The position numbers were made by a program, and so were the translations under genes. This document shows, in pieces, positions 43,611 through 53,377 of a stretch of 64,000 nucleotides of DNA. Source of the stretch: Streptomyces sp. CB03234. GTDB lineage: Bacteria > Actinomycetota > Actinomycetes > Streptomycetales > Streptomycetaceae. The first letter of the stretch is position 1. The number at the start of each line of letters is the position of its first letter. The notes under the pieces were generated by a model. The model was not told where the DNA came from, searched no databases, and saw only the letters and a program-made list of their open reading frames with translations. The stretch covers positions 684,169 through 748,168 of the forward strand of contig NZ_LIYH01000001.1 of the NCBI RefSeq assembly GCF_001905885.1, read 5' to 3'.

Positions 43611-44826
43611 GTGCCGCGCTCCGCCTCGTCACCGTCGAACATGACAACCCTCGGGTGCGCTCTGTTCGCCACCCGTTGGCTCCAAGCCCCGCTGTATTTC
43701 GGCCTCGTGGCCGCGCAGGGGGTGTACGTCTACAAGTTCTTCAATGAGTTGTGGCACCTCATCCACCACGTCATCATCGGGCACGCGGACGAGACGCACG
43801 TCATGCTCGCCGTCCTCAAGCTCGTCGACGTGGTGATGATCGCCAATCTGCTGATCATGGTGATCGTCGGGGGGTACGAGACCTTCGTCTCCCGGATCGG
43901 CCTGCAGGGGCACCGGGACCAGCCCGAGTGGCTGTCGCACGTCAACTCCAACGTGCTGAAGGTGAAGCTGGCCACCGCGATCGTGGGGATCTCCTCGGTG
44001 CACCTGCTCCAGATGTTCGTCGACGTGCACCACACGCCCCGGCACGACCTGCTCTGGGGGACGGTCATCCACATGGCGTTCATCGCCTCCGCGGCGATCC
44101 TGGCGTACATGTCCGGGCCCATGGCCGCGCACGAGAGGGTGCACGAGACGAAGGCGCACGAGGCGAAGGATGAGCGGCAGGCGGTGGTCATTCCGGCGCA
44201 GCGGGACGGGGCGGCCGAGGGGGAGCGGAAGGGGCCGGAGGACCCGGAGACGGGGGCGGAGGAGCGGATCGAGGCGGCGGGGTTCCCGGCCCGCAAGGTG
44301 CTGGAGATGTTCGACGAGGCGCATCTGCGGGCCCCGGAGCCGCAGGTGATCGCCCGGCTGGGGAAGGTCGACTTCGTCGCGCGCAAGGCGAACGTGCTGT
44401 TGCTGGGCGGGCCGGGCACCGGCAAGACGCACCTGGCCGTCGGCCTGGGCGTACGGGCCTGCCAGGCCGGCCACCAGGTGCTGTTCGCCACCGCCACCGA
44501 GTGGGGCGCCCGGCTCGCGGACGCCAAGGCGGCGGGGCGGCTGCGCAAGGAGCTGGCCCGGCTGGACGCGTATCCGGTGCTCATCGTGGACGAGGTCGGC
44601 TACGTGCCCTTCGAGCCCGAGGTGGCCCACCTCTTCTTCCAGCTCGTCTCGCACCGCTACGAGCGGGCCTCGCTGATCGTCACCAGCAACCGGCCGCTGG
44701 GGCGCTGGAGCGAGGTGTTCGGCGACGCCGCGACGGCCTCCGCGACGGTGGACCGGCTGGCCCACCACGCGGAGGTCGTCACCCTCGACGGCGACAGCTA
44801 CCGCACGCGGCGTCTGGACCTGACCG

Positions 44827-44837
<11 letters not shown>
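43611..44837 (+). CDS. YqhA/UPF0114 membrane protein fused to an IstB-like AAA+ ATPase
   Basis: A 408-residue unexpected fusion. Residues 17-170 match UPF0114/YqhA: TRWLQAPLYFGLVAAQ, LKLVDVVMIANLLIMVIVGGYETFVS, and ISSVHLLQMF, with three or four membrane segments. A charged linker (172-220) leads into the ATPase core of IS21-type IstB: AAGFPARKVLEMFDEAHL, Walker A GGPGTGKTH (266-274), Walker B VLIVDEVGY (323-331), sensor IVTSNRPL and DRLAHHAEVV. The N-terminal IstB region (about 70 residues) and any istA are missing. One continuous frame runs through both, so the fusion looks expressed. GTG 43611 has GGAGG 4 nt upstream. Its stop overlaps the 3' end of the opposing ohr gene by 11 bp. Confidence 0.85.
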
Positions 44838-45240
<403 letters not shown>

Positions 45241-45271
45241 GGGTGCTGTTCCTCTCGGAGGGGGATGGCCG

Positions 45272-45316
45272 ATGGCAAGTATTGCGAGCTATTCAATTGT
45301 GCGCAACTTAATCGTG
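45272..45316. promoter_or_regulatory. Probable OhrR operator between ohr and ohrR
   Basis: An AT-rich stretch with an imperfect dyad: TTGCG near 45283-45287 faces CGCAA at 45301-45305, with flanking AAGT/ACTTA words. It sits between the two divergent starts, where OhrR proteins repress both promoters until oxidised. Exact bounds are uncertain. Confidence 0.45.
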
Positions 45317-45334
45317 CTCACGTACCCTGGAGCC

Positions 45335-45829
45335 ATGGACACGCTCGGGACCGTGCGGGACGAGGACTTCCTCCGCCTCGACCACCAGATCTGCTTCTCG
45401 CTGCACGCCGCCACACGCGCCTTCAACAGCGTCTACCGCACCGTGCTCAAGGACCTCGGCCTCACCTACCCCCAGTACCTGGTGATGCTGGTCCTCTGGG
45501 AGCACGGCGAACTGCCCGTCAAGCAGATCGGTGAGCACCTGCGGCTGGACTCCGGCACCCTGTCACCGCTGCTCAAACGGCTGGAGGCGGCCGGGTACGT
45601 CGAGCGGCGGCGCAGCGCCGAGGACGAGCGGTCCGTCACCGTCCGGCCCACCCCCGCCGGGGCCGAGCTGAGGGAGCGGGCCGTGGGCGTGCCGCGCCGG
45701 ATCGCCGCCGCGACCGGGATGCCGCTGGAGGAGGTCCGCGAGCTGCGCGCCCGCCTCAACGAACTGGCCGCCGCCCTCGACGCCGCCGAGGCGGGCGCCC
45801 TGTCCGAGGACTGCGTCACGGAACGGTGA
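45335..45829 (+). CDS. ohrR: MarR-family peroxide sensor (OhrR)
   Basis: A 164-residue MarR winged-helix regulator. LDHQICFSLHAATRAF near the N-terminus contains the Cys that senses peroxides in OhrR proteins. The recognition region is VKQIGEHLRLDSGTLSPLLKRLE, and the wing VERRRSAEDERSVTV. ATG 45335 is the first sensible start. Divergence from ohr supports the assignment. Confidence 0.9.
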   Translation: MDTLGTVRDEDFLRLDHQICFSLHAATRAFNSVYRTVLKDLGLTYPQYLVMLVLWEHGELPVKQIGEHLRLDSGTLSPLLKRLEAAGYVERRRSAEDERSVTVRPTPAGAELRERAVGVPRRIAAATGMPLEEVRELRARLNELAAALDAAEAGALSEDCVTER

Positions 45830-45868
45830 CCGTGCCGGGCGGCGGCGCCTGCCGGTGGGGGGTCCCGG

Positions 45869-47191
45869 TCAGACGATGCCTCGGATCACTCCCAGTTCCA
45901 GCAGGTCTTGCGGGCGTAGGCGGAGCTGTTCGGCTGTGTGCGGGGCGTCTTCGGGCGGGCGCTTGAGTATCGCCGCCGCCGGCTCCGGGGCGATCACCGA
46001 GAAGTAGCTGTCCGGCGTGGCCCAGGTGTTGCCCGGGGCGGCCAGCGCCAGCGCCCCGCCCGAGCCGCCCTCGCCGATCAAGAGCGTCGTGATGGCGACA
46101 CGGGCACCCGCGACGGCCGTGAACGCCTCCGCGATCGCGGCGCCCGCGCCCGCCCGTTCCGCCTCCGCGTCGTTCGCGGCGCCCGGTGTGTCGACGAGCG
46201 TCAGCACCGGGACGCCGAGCCGGTCGGCGAGCCGGATCACCCGGGCGGCCGTGCGGTAACCGGCCGGGCGGGTCGCCGTGCCGCACTGCGCGACGTACGC
46301 CACCGCCCGCCCGTCGGCGCGGAGCCCGAAGCCGCACCGCAGCCCCGGATCCGTACCGCCGCAGCGGTCCCCGGCGAGCGGCAGCCGGGCCGTGAAGTAC
46401 GCGTCCAGGTACGCCTCCGCGCGGGGGCGGGCCGGGTCGCGGGCCTGGCGCACCGCCTCCCACCCGGTGGCGGGCAGCGGCGTTTCGGAGAGGGCGGGGG
46501 GCGGCGGGGCCTGCTCCGCGGGGCTCGTCAGCGCCGTCAGCCAGCGGATGACCGTCCCCCGCAGCTCCTCCGGGGGTACGACGGCGTCGACGTGCCCCGC
46601 CGCCAGCTGGCCCTCGGCCGTGTACGCGGCCGGGTCGGCGTCCGGCGGGCGCACCCGTGACCCGGCGAACCCGATCTGCGCCCCGGGCAGCGCCAGGATC
46701 ACATCGGCGCCCGCCCCGACCGTCGCCCAGCCGCCGCCGGTCGCCGGGTCGCGCAGCACGGCGATGTGCGGCACGCCCGCCTCCCGTAGGAGCACCGTCG
46801 CGCGGGCCACCCGCTGGAGCTGGGTGAGCGCGACCATGCCCTCCTGCATGCGGCTGCCGCCCGTCGCCACGAGGGAGAGCAGGGGGATACGTTCCTCGCG
46901 GGCGAGGCGGTACGCGTCCTCCAGGCGGTCACCGGCGCGCTCGCCCAGCGAGCCGCCGAGGAAGCCGAACTCGAAGGCGAGCACGGTGCAACGGTGTCCG
47001 CCGATGGTCGCCGTGCCGTACACGATGGACTCGTCCTCGCCCGTGCGGGCGGCGGCACGCGCGCGTGAAGCGCCGTAACCCTCCCAGGACAGCGGCCCGT
47101 CGGGTGCGCACGAGCGGGTGGGCGGCGTGTGTTGCGCAAACGTGTCGGTGAGGAGGGCGATGACCTCGCGTGCGGAGCCGCGGTCAGCCAT
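45869..47191 (-). CDS. Carboxyltransferase-domain protein (AccD/AccA-like fusion)
   Basis: A 440-residue protein with two crotonase-fold carboxyltransferase halves: FEFGFLGGSLGERAGDRL and GGSRMQEGMVALTQLQR in the N-half; PVLTLVDTPGAANDAEAE and GEGGSGGALALAAPGNTW in the C-half. The zinc ribbon of AccD is absent. Its start lies inside the 3' end of matB (8-nt overlap), so the two are translationally coupled. The pairing suggests malonate metabolism, for example malonyl-CoA decarboxylation or transcarboxylation, but the exact reaction cannot be read from the sequence. Confidence 0.85.
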   Translation of the reverse strand: MADRGSAREVIALLTDTFAQHTPPTRSCAPDGPLSWEGYGASRARAAARTGEDESIVYGTATIGGHRCTVLAFEFGFLGGSLGERAGDRLEDAYRLAREERIPLLSLVATGGSRMQEGMVALTQLQRVARATVLLREAGVPHIAVLRDPATGGGWATVGAGADVILALPGAQIGFAGSRVRPPDADPAAYTAEGQLAAGHVDAVVPPEELRGTVIRWLTALTSPAEQAPPPPALSETPLPATGWEAVRQARDPARPRAEAYLDAYFTARLPLAGDRCGGTDPGLRCGFGLRADGRAVAYVAQCGTATRPAGYRTAARVIRLADRLGVPVLTLVDTPGAANDAEAERAGAGAAIAEAFTAVAGARVAITTLLIGEGGSGGALALAAPGNTWATPDSYFSVIAPEPAAAILKRPPEDAPHTAEQLRLRPQDLLELGVIRGIV

Positions 47192-48614
47192 GGAGCGACC
47201 GCTTCATGATCTTGCCCATGTCGTTGCGGGGCAGGACATCGAGGTGGCGGACCGTCCGGGGACGCTTGTGCGGGGCGAGCTGCGCGGCCACGTGGTCCGC
47301 GAGTTCGTCCGCCGGGGGTGGGTTGTCCGGGTCGGTGGGGACGATCCAGGCGACGATCCGTTCACCCAGGTCGGGGTCCGGTTCGCCGGTCACGGCCGCC
47401 TCCCGCACCCCCGGGTGGTCGAGGAGCGCGTTCTCGATCTCACCGGCGCCGATCTTGTACCCGCCGCTCTTGATCAGGTCGGTCGCCTTGCGTCCCACGA
47501 TCCGTACCGACCCGTCCGCGTCCCGGACCGCCATGTCCCCGGTGCGGAACCAGGTCCCGTCGAACGCGGCGGCCGTGGCGTCGGGCCGGTTCAGGTAGCC
47601 GGTGAACAGGTTCGGCCCGCGCACCTGGATCTCGCCGATCGTCTCCACCTCGTGGATCTCGGTACCGTCCTCCTCCACCAGGCGGAGGTCGACGCCGGGC
47701 AGGGGCACGCCGACGGAGCCGGGGCGCGGGTCGGCGTCCACACGGACGGAGGTGTTCATGAGCGTCTCCGTCATGCCGTACCGCTCGATGACGCGCCGTC
47801 CGGTCAGCGCGGCGATCCGCTCGTGGTCGTGGACGGGCAGCGCCGCCGAGCCGGAGACCAGCAGCCGCGCGCCCGCCAGCGACTTCGCCAACTGCGGGTC
47901 GTCCTCCAGGGCTTCGGCGATGCGGTGGTACATCGTCGGGACGCCGAACAGCATCGTCCCGCCGCCCGCCAGCTCCCGCGCCACGCCGCCGGTGGTGAAC
48001 CTGCCCAGGTGGCGCACCGATCCGCCGCGCCGCAGCGGGCCCAGGACGCCCAGGACCAGCCCGTGGACGTGGAAGAGCGGCAGGGCGTGCACGAGGACGT
48101 CGTCGGACGTCCACATCCAGGCGTCCGCCAGGGCGTCGAGCGTCGCGGCGATGGCCCGGCGGGGGAGGACGGCGCCCTTGGGCGGGCCGGTGGTACCGGA
48201 CGTGTAGACGACGAGCGCGGGCGCCTCCGGGTCCTGCGGCTCCGGCGGGGGCGGCGCGTCCCCGTCGGTGAGGACATCGACCCGCCGCAACTCCCCGAGC
48301 GGGCCGGCAAGTTCCTCGCCGGGCGCCGCCAGGACCAGCGCGGGACGGCTGTCGGTGACGATGTGGGTCAGCTCGCGCTCGCCCGTCTTCGGGTTGAGCG
48401 GTACGGCCGGTACGCCGGCGAGCAGCGCGGCCACCACCGCGACGGCGGTCTCCAGCGTGGGCGTGGCCCACACGGCGACGCGCTCGGCCCCGGCCAGGCG
48501 GGCGGCCAACGAGGCTGCGGCGGCGCGCAGTTCGCCGTACGTCAGCGAGCGGTCCCCGAAGTGGAGCGCGGACCGTCCGGATCCGGCTTCCAGGGCCGGA
48601 AAGAGCGAACTCAC
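47184..48614 (-). CDS. matB: Malonyl-CoA synthetase (MatB)
   Basis: A 476-residue ANL-superfamily ligase that converts malonate (often also methylmalonate) plus CoA and ATP to the CoA thioester. Visible are YTSGTTGPPKGAVL, IERYGMTET, TWFRTGDMA, and the C-terminal Lys in RNDMGKIMKRSL. The N-terminus MSSLFPAL matches the Streptomyces MatB opening as I recall it. GTG 48614 follows GAGGAGG. It leads a two-gene operon with the carboxyltransferase and could feed malonyl-CoA to the nearby polyketide enzymes. Confidence 0.88.
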   Translation of the reverse strand: MSSLFPALEAGSGRSALHFGDRSLTYGELRAAAASLAARLAGAERVAVWATPTLETAVAVVAALLAGVPAVPLNPKTGERELTHIVTDSRPALVLAAPGEELAGPLGELRRVDVLTDGDAPPPPEPQDPEAPALVVYTSGTTGPPKGAVLPRRAIAATLDALADAWMWTSDDVLVHALPLFHVHGLVLGVLGPLRRGGSVRHLGRFTTGGVARELAGGGTMLFGVPTMYHRIAEALEDDPQLAKSLAGARLLVSGSAALPVHDHERIAALTGRRVIERYGMTETLMNTSVRVDADPRPGSVGVPLPGVDLRLVEEDGTEIHEVETIGEIQVRGPNLFTGYLNRPDATAAAFDGTWFRTGDMAVRDADGSVRIVGRKATDLIKSGGYKIGAGEIENALLDHPGVREAAVTGEPDPDLGERIVAWIVPTDPDNPPPADELADHVAAQLAPHKRPRTVRHLDVLPRNDMGKIMKRSLHG

Positions 48615-48677
48615 TCGTCGTCCTCCTCGCATCGCAGCACATGGGCCACACCATTGTCCCCCGGACGGCGCGCGGTT

Positions 48678-49880
48678 CTAGGACGTACGCATCCGCCCGT
48701 ACGCGTAGACGCAGCCCGCGAGTGCCAGGTCGGACAGGAGCATGAAGCCGATGGAGTACGAGTCCTTCGCGCTGTAGATCGCGCCCATGACGAGCGGTGG
48801 TACGAACCCGCCCAGGCCGCCCATGGCACCGACGATGCCGGTGGCGCTGCCCACCTGCGCCGGTGGCGTGACCTGCGCGACCAGCGCGAAGACGCTGCCG
48901 CTCGCGGTGCCGAGGCCCGCCGCCATGACGAGGAGCGCGACGGTGCCGCCCGGGTACAGGGGCGGGTCGAAGGCCTGCACGATCGCGAGCAGCGCGACCA
49001 CGCCGAGCGCGCCCGCCGTCACCAGCGCGGGGTGGACGCGGTCGGACAGCCAGCCGCCGACGGGCCGGAAGGCGACGGTGACCAGCGCGAAGCCCGCCGC
49101 CTTCGTCCCGGCGTCGGTGGGCGACAGCTCGTACCAGCTCTTCAGGTACGTGGGGAGGTACACGCCGAACGCGACGATGCCGCCGAACCCGATCGCGTAC
49201 AGCACCGACAGCTCCCACGTCACGCGCAGCCGCCCCGCCTGCCCGAGCCGCCGCCCCAGCGAGGCGGACGGCACCGGCCGGCCGGGGCGGTCCGTGATGA
49301 GCAGCGCGGCCAGCACGGCGTACACGGCGAGCGCGACGGCGACGACGAGGAAGGGCAGCGTGGCGCCGTGCTCGGCGATCCGGGGCGTGAAGTAGCCCGA
49401 CAGGGCCACGCCGCCCATGCCCATGCCGAACACCCCGATCGCGAAGCCCCGCTTGGCGGGCGGGAACCACGAATTGACCAGCGGGACACCGATCGCGAAC
49501 GTCGTGCCGCCCAGCCCGAGGAGGAAGCCGACGGCGAGCATCGCGCCGTAGGAGTCCCTGGCCGGGATGAGGAGCAGTACGGGGACGATGGTGAGCGCCG
49601 AGACGGCCGGGAACATGAGCTTGGCGCCGTACCGGTCGGTCAGCGCGCCGACGGGGATCCGGCCGAGGGAGCCAACGAGCACGGGCACGGCGACGAGCAG
49701 CGACTGCTGGAAGGAACTGAGGCCGAGCCGTTCGCGGTAGTCGCCGCCGAGCGGCGAGACCAGGTTCCACGCCCAGAAGGTGAGCGTGAACCCGACCGTC
49801 GCCACGACGAGGTTGCGGTACGCGGCGGTGGGGACCGCTGCCGGGGCGGCGGTGTCGTCGGTCTTCACGGCGGTGTCCAC
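48678..49880 (-). CDS. MFS transporter, nitrate/nitrite (NarK)-like
   Basis: About 400 residues with 12 hydrophobic segments. VGSLGRIPVGALTDRYGAKL in the helix 2-3 loop, GFLLGLGGTTFAIGVPLVNSWFPP and RGFAIGVFGMGMGGVAL resemble the nitrate-signature region of NarK porters. The start is uncertain: GTG 49880 (VDTAVKTDD) is chosen because the further upstream frame is Arg/Ala-rich and runs through a tandem repeat. No nitrate reductase genes are adjacent, so the substrate is unproven. Confidence 0.8.
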   Translation of the reverse strand: MDTAVKTDDTAAPAAVPTAAYRNLVVATVGFTLTFWAWNLVSPLGGDYRERLGLSSFQQSLLVAVPVLVGSLGRIPVGALTDRYGAKLMFPAVSALTIVPVLLLIPARDSYGAMLAVGFLLGLGGTTFAIGVPLVNSWFPPAKRGFAIGVFGMGMGGVALSGYFTPRIAEHGATLPFLVVAVALAVYAVLAALLITDRPGRPVPSASLGRRLGQAGRLRVTWELSVLYAIGFGGIVAFGVYLPTYLKSWYELSPTDAGTKAAGFALVTVAFRPVGGWLSDRVHPALVTAGALGVVALLAIVQAFDPPLYPGGTVALLVMAAGLGTASGSVFALVAQVTPPAQVGSATGIVGAMGGLGGFVPPLVMGAIYSAKDSYSIGFMLLSDLALAGCVYAYGRMRTS

Positions 49881-49980
49881 GAGACCAGTCAAGGCGGGGC
49901 ACGGTCCGGCTGCCGCGCGCTGCTGGGCCGTACGGCGTACGCCGCGCCAGGGCGGCGCGTTGTCGCAGTGGGCCCGCCAC

Positions 49981-50040
49981 CGGCCCGCACCGCGTCCGCG
50001 CGGCCCGCACCGTGTCCGCGCGGCCCGCACCGCGCCGCGG
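49981..50040. repeat. Three tandem copies of a 20-bp unit
   Basis: Units start at 49981, 50001 and 50021, each beginning CGGCCCGCACCG; the second differs by one base and the third diverges in its last few bases. They lie in the non-coding gap between the transporter start and the sensor kinase stop, just beyond the kinase 3' end. Confidence 0.8.
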
Positions 50041-50060
50041 GGCCGGGCGCGCCCGCGGCC

Positions 50061-51485
50061 TCAGCGCGGCGCCTGCCACGTGACCGTCGTACCCCGGGTG
50101 CCGTCCTCCCGCGTGCCGTCGTCCGTGACCGTCAGACGGACACCGGGGCGGCCGTCCGGGAGGGTGGTCGTGGCGTCGACCTCGATGTCCACCGCCGTCA
50201 GCCCCTCGCGGCGGTGGGCCGCCGCCAGGGCGCCGCGCAGGGCGGTGAGGAGCTCGTCCGCCACCGGGCCGGTGACGAGGGTGTCCACCGCGCCGGTGAA
50301 GTGGACGGACGGCTGGAAGCCCAGCGGCACCGCCGCGCCGCCGGTTTCGCGCAGCACCCGGCCGCGGAAGGAGCGGGGCGCATCGGCCGGGGGCTGCTGG
50401 AGCGCGAAGATGGCGGTGCGGACCTCCTGGATCGTGGAGTCCAGCTCGTCCACCGCCCGGCCCAGCAGGTCCGCGGCCGCGCCGGACGCCCGCCGCCGGG
50501 TGGACTCCAGCATCATCTCCGTGGCGAACAGCCGCTGCACGACCAGGTCGTGCAGGTCACGCGCGATCCGGTCGCGGTCCTCGTACACCGCGAGCCGCTC
50601 CCGGTCGGCCTGCGCGTCCGCGAGGACCAGCGCCAGCGCGGCCTGGGATGCGAACTGGGACGCCAGCAGCCGCTCCACCGACGTGTACGGGCGGCCGCCG
50701 TGCCGGCGCGGCAGCGCGAGGGTCCCGATCAGCTTCCCGCCGCTTTGCAACGGCAGCATCATCGACGGGCCGAACCGGGTGCGTACGTGGGTCGTCATCC
50801 GGGGATCGGTGGCCGAGTCCTCGATGAACACCGGTTCGCCGCCCAGCAGCTGGACCAGGACCGGCGAGCCGGGCGCGATCGTGGTGCCGATGAGGTCGCC
50901 GGGGTCGTGGGGCGTCGACGCGGCGACGATCTCCATGCCGCCCTCGCCGGTGGGCTGGAGGACCACGCCCGCCGACGCGCCGGCGAGCAGCCGGGCCCGT
51001 TCGGCCACGGTCGTCAGCGCGTCGGCCGCCGCCTCGCCGGTCAGCAGCGCCGTGGTCACGGCCGCCGCGCCCTCGATCCACCGCTCGCGCTGCCGGGCCG
51101 TCTCGTACAGCCGGGCGTTGCCGATCGCGATGCCTGCCTGCGAGGCGAGGACCCGCAGCGTCGCGAGGTCCTCCTCGGTGAACGGCCCGCCGCGCTTCCC
51201 GGCCAGGTGGAGGTGGCCGAACACCTCGGTGTGGACGCGGACCGGTACGGCGAGGTCGCCGGACCCGCCGGGCCCGTCGGGCGGCCGGTCCGCCCCGGCC
51301 GGGCCCACCGCGTACACGTCGGCCGGCCCGCCGCGGTCGGGGTCGACGACGGTGAGGGTGCCGATCCGCGCGTCGGTCAGTTCGGCGGCGGACTCCACGA
51401 GGTGCTGGAGGGTGGTGCGCAGTTCGAGGTCGGTACCGACGTCCAGTACCGCTTCGAGCAGCGCCGGGAGCCCGCCCGTGGTCAC
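50061..51485 (-). CDS. GAF-domain sensor histidine kinase with degenerate ATPase
   Basis: A 474-residue DevS-like protein with two GAF domains (about 20-130 and 145-290) and a HisKA_3 phosphoacceptor region DRIARDLHDLVVQRLF with His312. The ATPase domain is damaged: where the N-box should have Glu and Asn it reads LRGALAAAHRR, and the G-box after TVTDDG is replaced by a short tail that ends the protein. It may not autophosphorylate and could instead sense ligands or act as a partner. No response regulator lies next to it. GTG 51485 is the start. Confidence 0.85.
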   Translation of the reverse strand: MTTGGLPALLEAVLDVGTDLELRTTLQHLVESAAELTDARIGTLTVVDPDRGGPADVYAVGPAGADRPPDGPGGSGDLAVPVRVHTEVFGHLHLAGKRGGPFTEEDLATLRVLASQAGIAIGNARLYETARQRERWIEGAAAVTTALLTGEAAADALTTVAERARLLAGASAGVVLQPTGEGGMEIVAASTPHDPGDLIGTTIAPGSPVLVQLLGGEPVFIEDSATDPRMTTHVRTRFGPSMMLPLQSGGKLIGTLALPRRHGGRPYTSVERLLASQFASQAALALVLADAQADRERLAVYEDRDRIARDLHDLVVQRLFATEMMLESTRRRASGAAADLLGRAVDELDSTIQEVRTAIFALQQPPADAPRSFRGRVLRETGGAAVPLGFQPSVHFTGAVDTLVTGPVADELLTALRGALAAAHRREGLTAVDIEVDATTTLPDGRPGVRLTVTDDGTREDGTRGTTVTWQAPR

Positions 51486-51516
51486 GCGTGCGCCCCTCGC
51501 CGAGCCCCTCGCCGCG

Positions 51517-52560
51517 TCACTCGGCTTCGGCGAGCGGGTTCAGTGAGAGGGGCTGGATGCGGCCCTCCAGCATGGCCCCGAGCCCCAGGACGGCGCAGAT
51601 GTCGGGCCGTTCCGCGATGTGCACGGGCATCCCGGTGGCGTTGCGCAGCATCTGGTCCAGGCCGGGCAGCAGCGCGCTGCCGCCGACCATCATGATGCCG
51701 CGGTCGACGAGGTCGGCGACCAGGTCGGGCGGGCAGTCGCGCAGCACTTTGCCGATGCCGTCGAGCACGGCCGTCAGCGGGGTGTGCAGCGCCTGGCGTA
51801 CGGCGGCGGTGTCGACGAGCACGGAGCGGGCGAGGCCCGTGGCGACGTCCCGCCCGTGGATCTCGGTGGACGCCGGGCCGTGCGGGGTGAGGCCGTTGCC
51901 GTGCAGGGCGAGCTGGAGGGGGCGTACGGACTGGCTGGGCAGCATCAGCTCGTGCTGGTGGCGCAGGTACTGGATGACGGCGTGGTCGATGGCGTTGCCG
52001 CCGACGGGGATGCGCTCGGCGGTGACGATCGCGCCGAGCGACAGCACGGCGACCTGGGTGGTGGCCGCCCCGCACACCAGGATCATGGTGGCGGTGGGCT
52101 GCTCGACGGGCAGCCCGCAGCCGACGGCCGCCGCGATCAGCGTGTCGACCAGCTCGACGCGGCGGGCGCCGAGCCCGACGAGCGTCTCGATGGTGGCGCG
52201 CTGGGCGAGCGGGTCGCTGTCGTGCGGGGTGCAGGCGGCGGCGCGCAGCATCGGCTTGCGGCGCAGCTGGCGGCGGAGCTTCTCGCCGAGGAGGTGGCGC
52301 AGCATCCGCTGGGCCATGTCGATGTCGACGACGCTGCCGCCGGAGACGGGGCGAACGACGCGGATGTAGTCGGGGGTGCGGCCGGTCATCTTCTCCGCGA
52401 ACTCGCCGACGGCGATCAGCGCGCCGGTACGCGTATTGACGGCGGCGACGCTCGGCTCGTCGACGACGAGTCCGACACCCTTGACGAAGACCCGGGTCCT
52501 GGCGGCCCCCAGGTCGACGGCGACGTGGCAGCGGCGCAACTGCTCGAGACTGACGGTCAC
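51517..52560 (-). CDS. mbl: MreB/Mbl-like actin homologue
   Basis: A 347-residue MreB-family protein. The order of motifs is kept: VAVDLGAARTRVFV (phosphate 1), MILVCGAATTQVAVLSLG (phosphate 2), GGNAIDHAVIQYLR and IMMVGGSALLPGLDQML (adenosine). Phosphate 2 has lost the Asp and the Gly run of MreB (DIGGGTT), so ATP hydrolysis may be weak. GTG 52560 follows GGGAGG. This resembles the second, divergent MreB homologue of Streptomyces, which acts in spore-wall assembly. Confidence 0.88.
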   Translation of the reverse strand: MTVSLEQLRRCHVAVDLGAARTRVFVKGVGLVVDEPSVAAVNTRTGALIAVGEFAEKMTGRTPDYIRVVRPVSGGSVVDIDMAQRMLRHLLGEKLRRQLRRKPMLRAAACTPHDSDPLAQRATIETLVGLGARRVELVDTLIAAAVGCGLPVEQPTATMILVCGAATTQVAVLSLGAIVTAERIPVGGNAIDHAVIQYLRHQHELMLPSQSVRPLQLALHGNGLTPHGPASTEIHGRDVATGLARSVLVDTAAVRQALHTPLTAVLDGIGKVLRDCPPDLVADLVDRGIMMVGGSALLPGLDQMLRNATGMPVHIAERPDICAVLGLGAMLEGRIQPLSLNPLAEAE

Positions 52561-52664
52561 GGTGCGGATCCTCCCAGGAGCGGTACGTCCTCGCATCGTG
52601 CGATCGCGGGGCGTGCGGCGCGCGCCGGGGGAGCTGACGGGGTGACAGACAGCGGCCGAAGGAG

Positions 52665-53255
52665 CTACGTACCGAGGGGCGGTACGAGCCGCTGGAGCAG
52701 CCCCCAGGTGAACTCGGCCACGACCGGCGACGCCCCGCCGGGCGGTGTGAACGCCAGCCGCCACCGGGTGGGCGCGCTGCCCTCCAGCGGGCGGGCCGGC
52801 GGGAAGGCGCGGGCCACCTCGTCGACGGTGCAGCTCCAGGGGCGCAGGTCGGCGACCGTACGCAGCTGGGGGCCGGGCGCGCCGGGGGCCCGGATGAGCC
52901 ACTCGTTCCACACCGGGCCGCCGCCGGGCGCCACCAGCACCTCGAAGCGGAGGTCGGGCCAGAGCGGCACCGGCCACAGCAGGGCGTCGCACTCCAGGTC
53001 GCCGATGGTGCGGCGGGCCCGGGACGCGGGCTCGCCGAGCACGGAGCGGTAGCGGGCGAGCGTGCCGCGGGACCTGGGGGCGCGGGTCATGGCCTGCCAG
53101 CGGCGGTTGGCCTCCCGCATGTCGGCGATCGACACGCCCAGCTCGCGGCGGGCGTCCTCGACGAGGCCCGGCTGGTGGTCGGCCATCCGTCGCAGCAGGA
53201 CCAGCTGGAAGTCCAGGGGGCCAAATGGGGCGGAGGGGGTGCCGGAGGCTCTCAT
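52665..53255 (-). CDS. Conserved-looking hypothetical protein
   Basis: A 196-residue soluble protein that I do not recognise. The N-terminus is helical (FQLVLLRRMADHQPGLVEDARRELG) with ANRRWQAMTRAPRSRG. The C-terminal part is rich in Trp and Pro (LLWPVPLWPDLRFEVLVAP; TWGLLQRLVPPLG). The ATG start at 53255 is preceded by CAGGA on the minus strand. It sits just upstream of mbl in the same direction and could be co-transcribed. Confidence 0.75.
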   Translation of the reverse strand: MRASGTPSAPFGPLDFQLVLLRRMADHQPGLVEDARRELGVSIADMREANRRWQAMTRAPRSRGTLARYRSVLGEPASRARRTIGDLECDALLWPVPLWPDLRFEVLVAPGGGPVWNEWLIRAPGAPGPQLRTVADLRPWSCTVDEVARAFPPARPLEGSAPTRWRLAFTPPGGASPVVAEFTWGLLQRLVPPLGT

Positions 53256-53377
53256 GCCGACATCCTGCCCGTTCCGCATGAATCGAGCGGGCGCGCCGGG
53301 CGTTGGCCGTTTCCACACAGGATCCTCACAGGGGTGGGTACCTGTGGTGAGCGGGCGCCGCATACTCTGCGGGCGCC

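Noticed and set aside
47118..51695. 1525-codon rightward frame across matB, MFS and kinase genes
   Set aside because: It is opposite three recognisable leftward genes and has the biased composition of an antisense frame.
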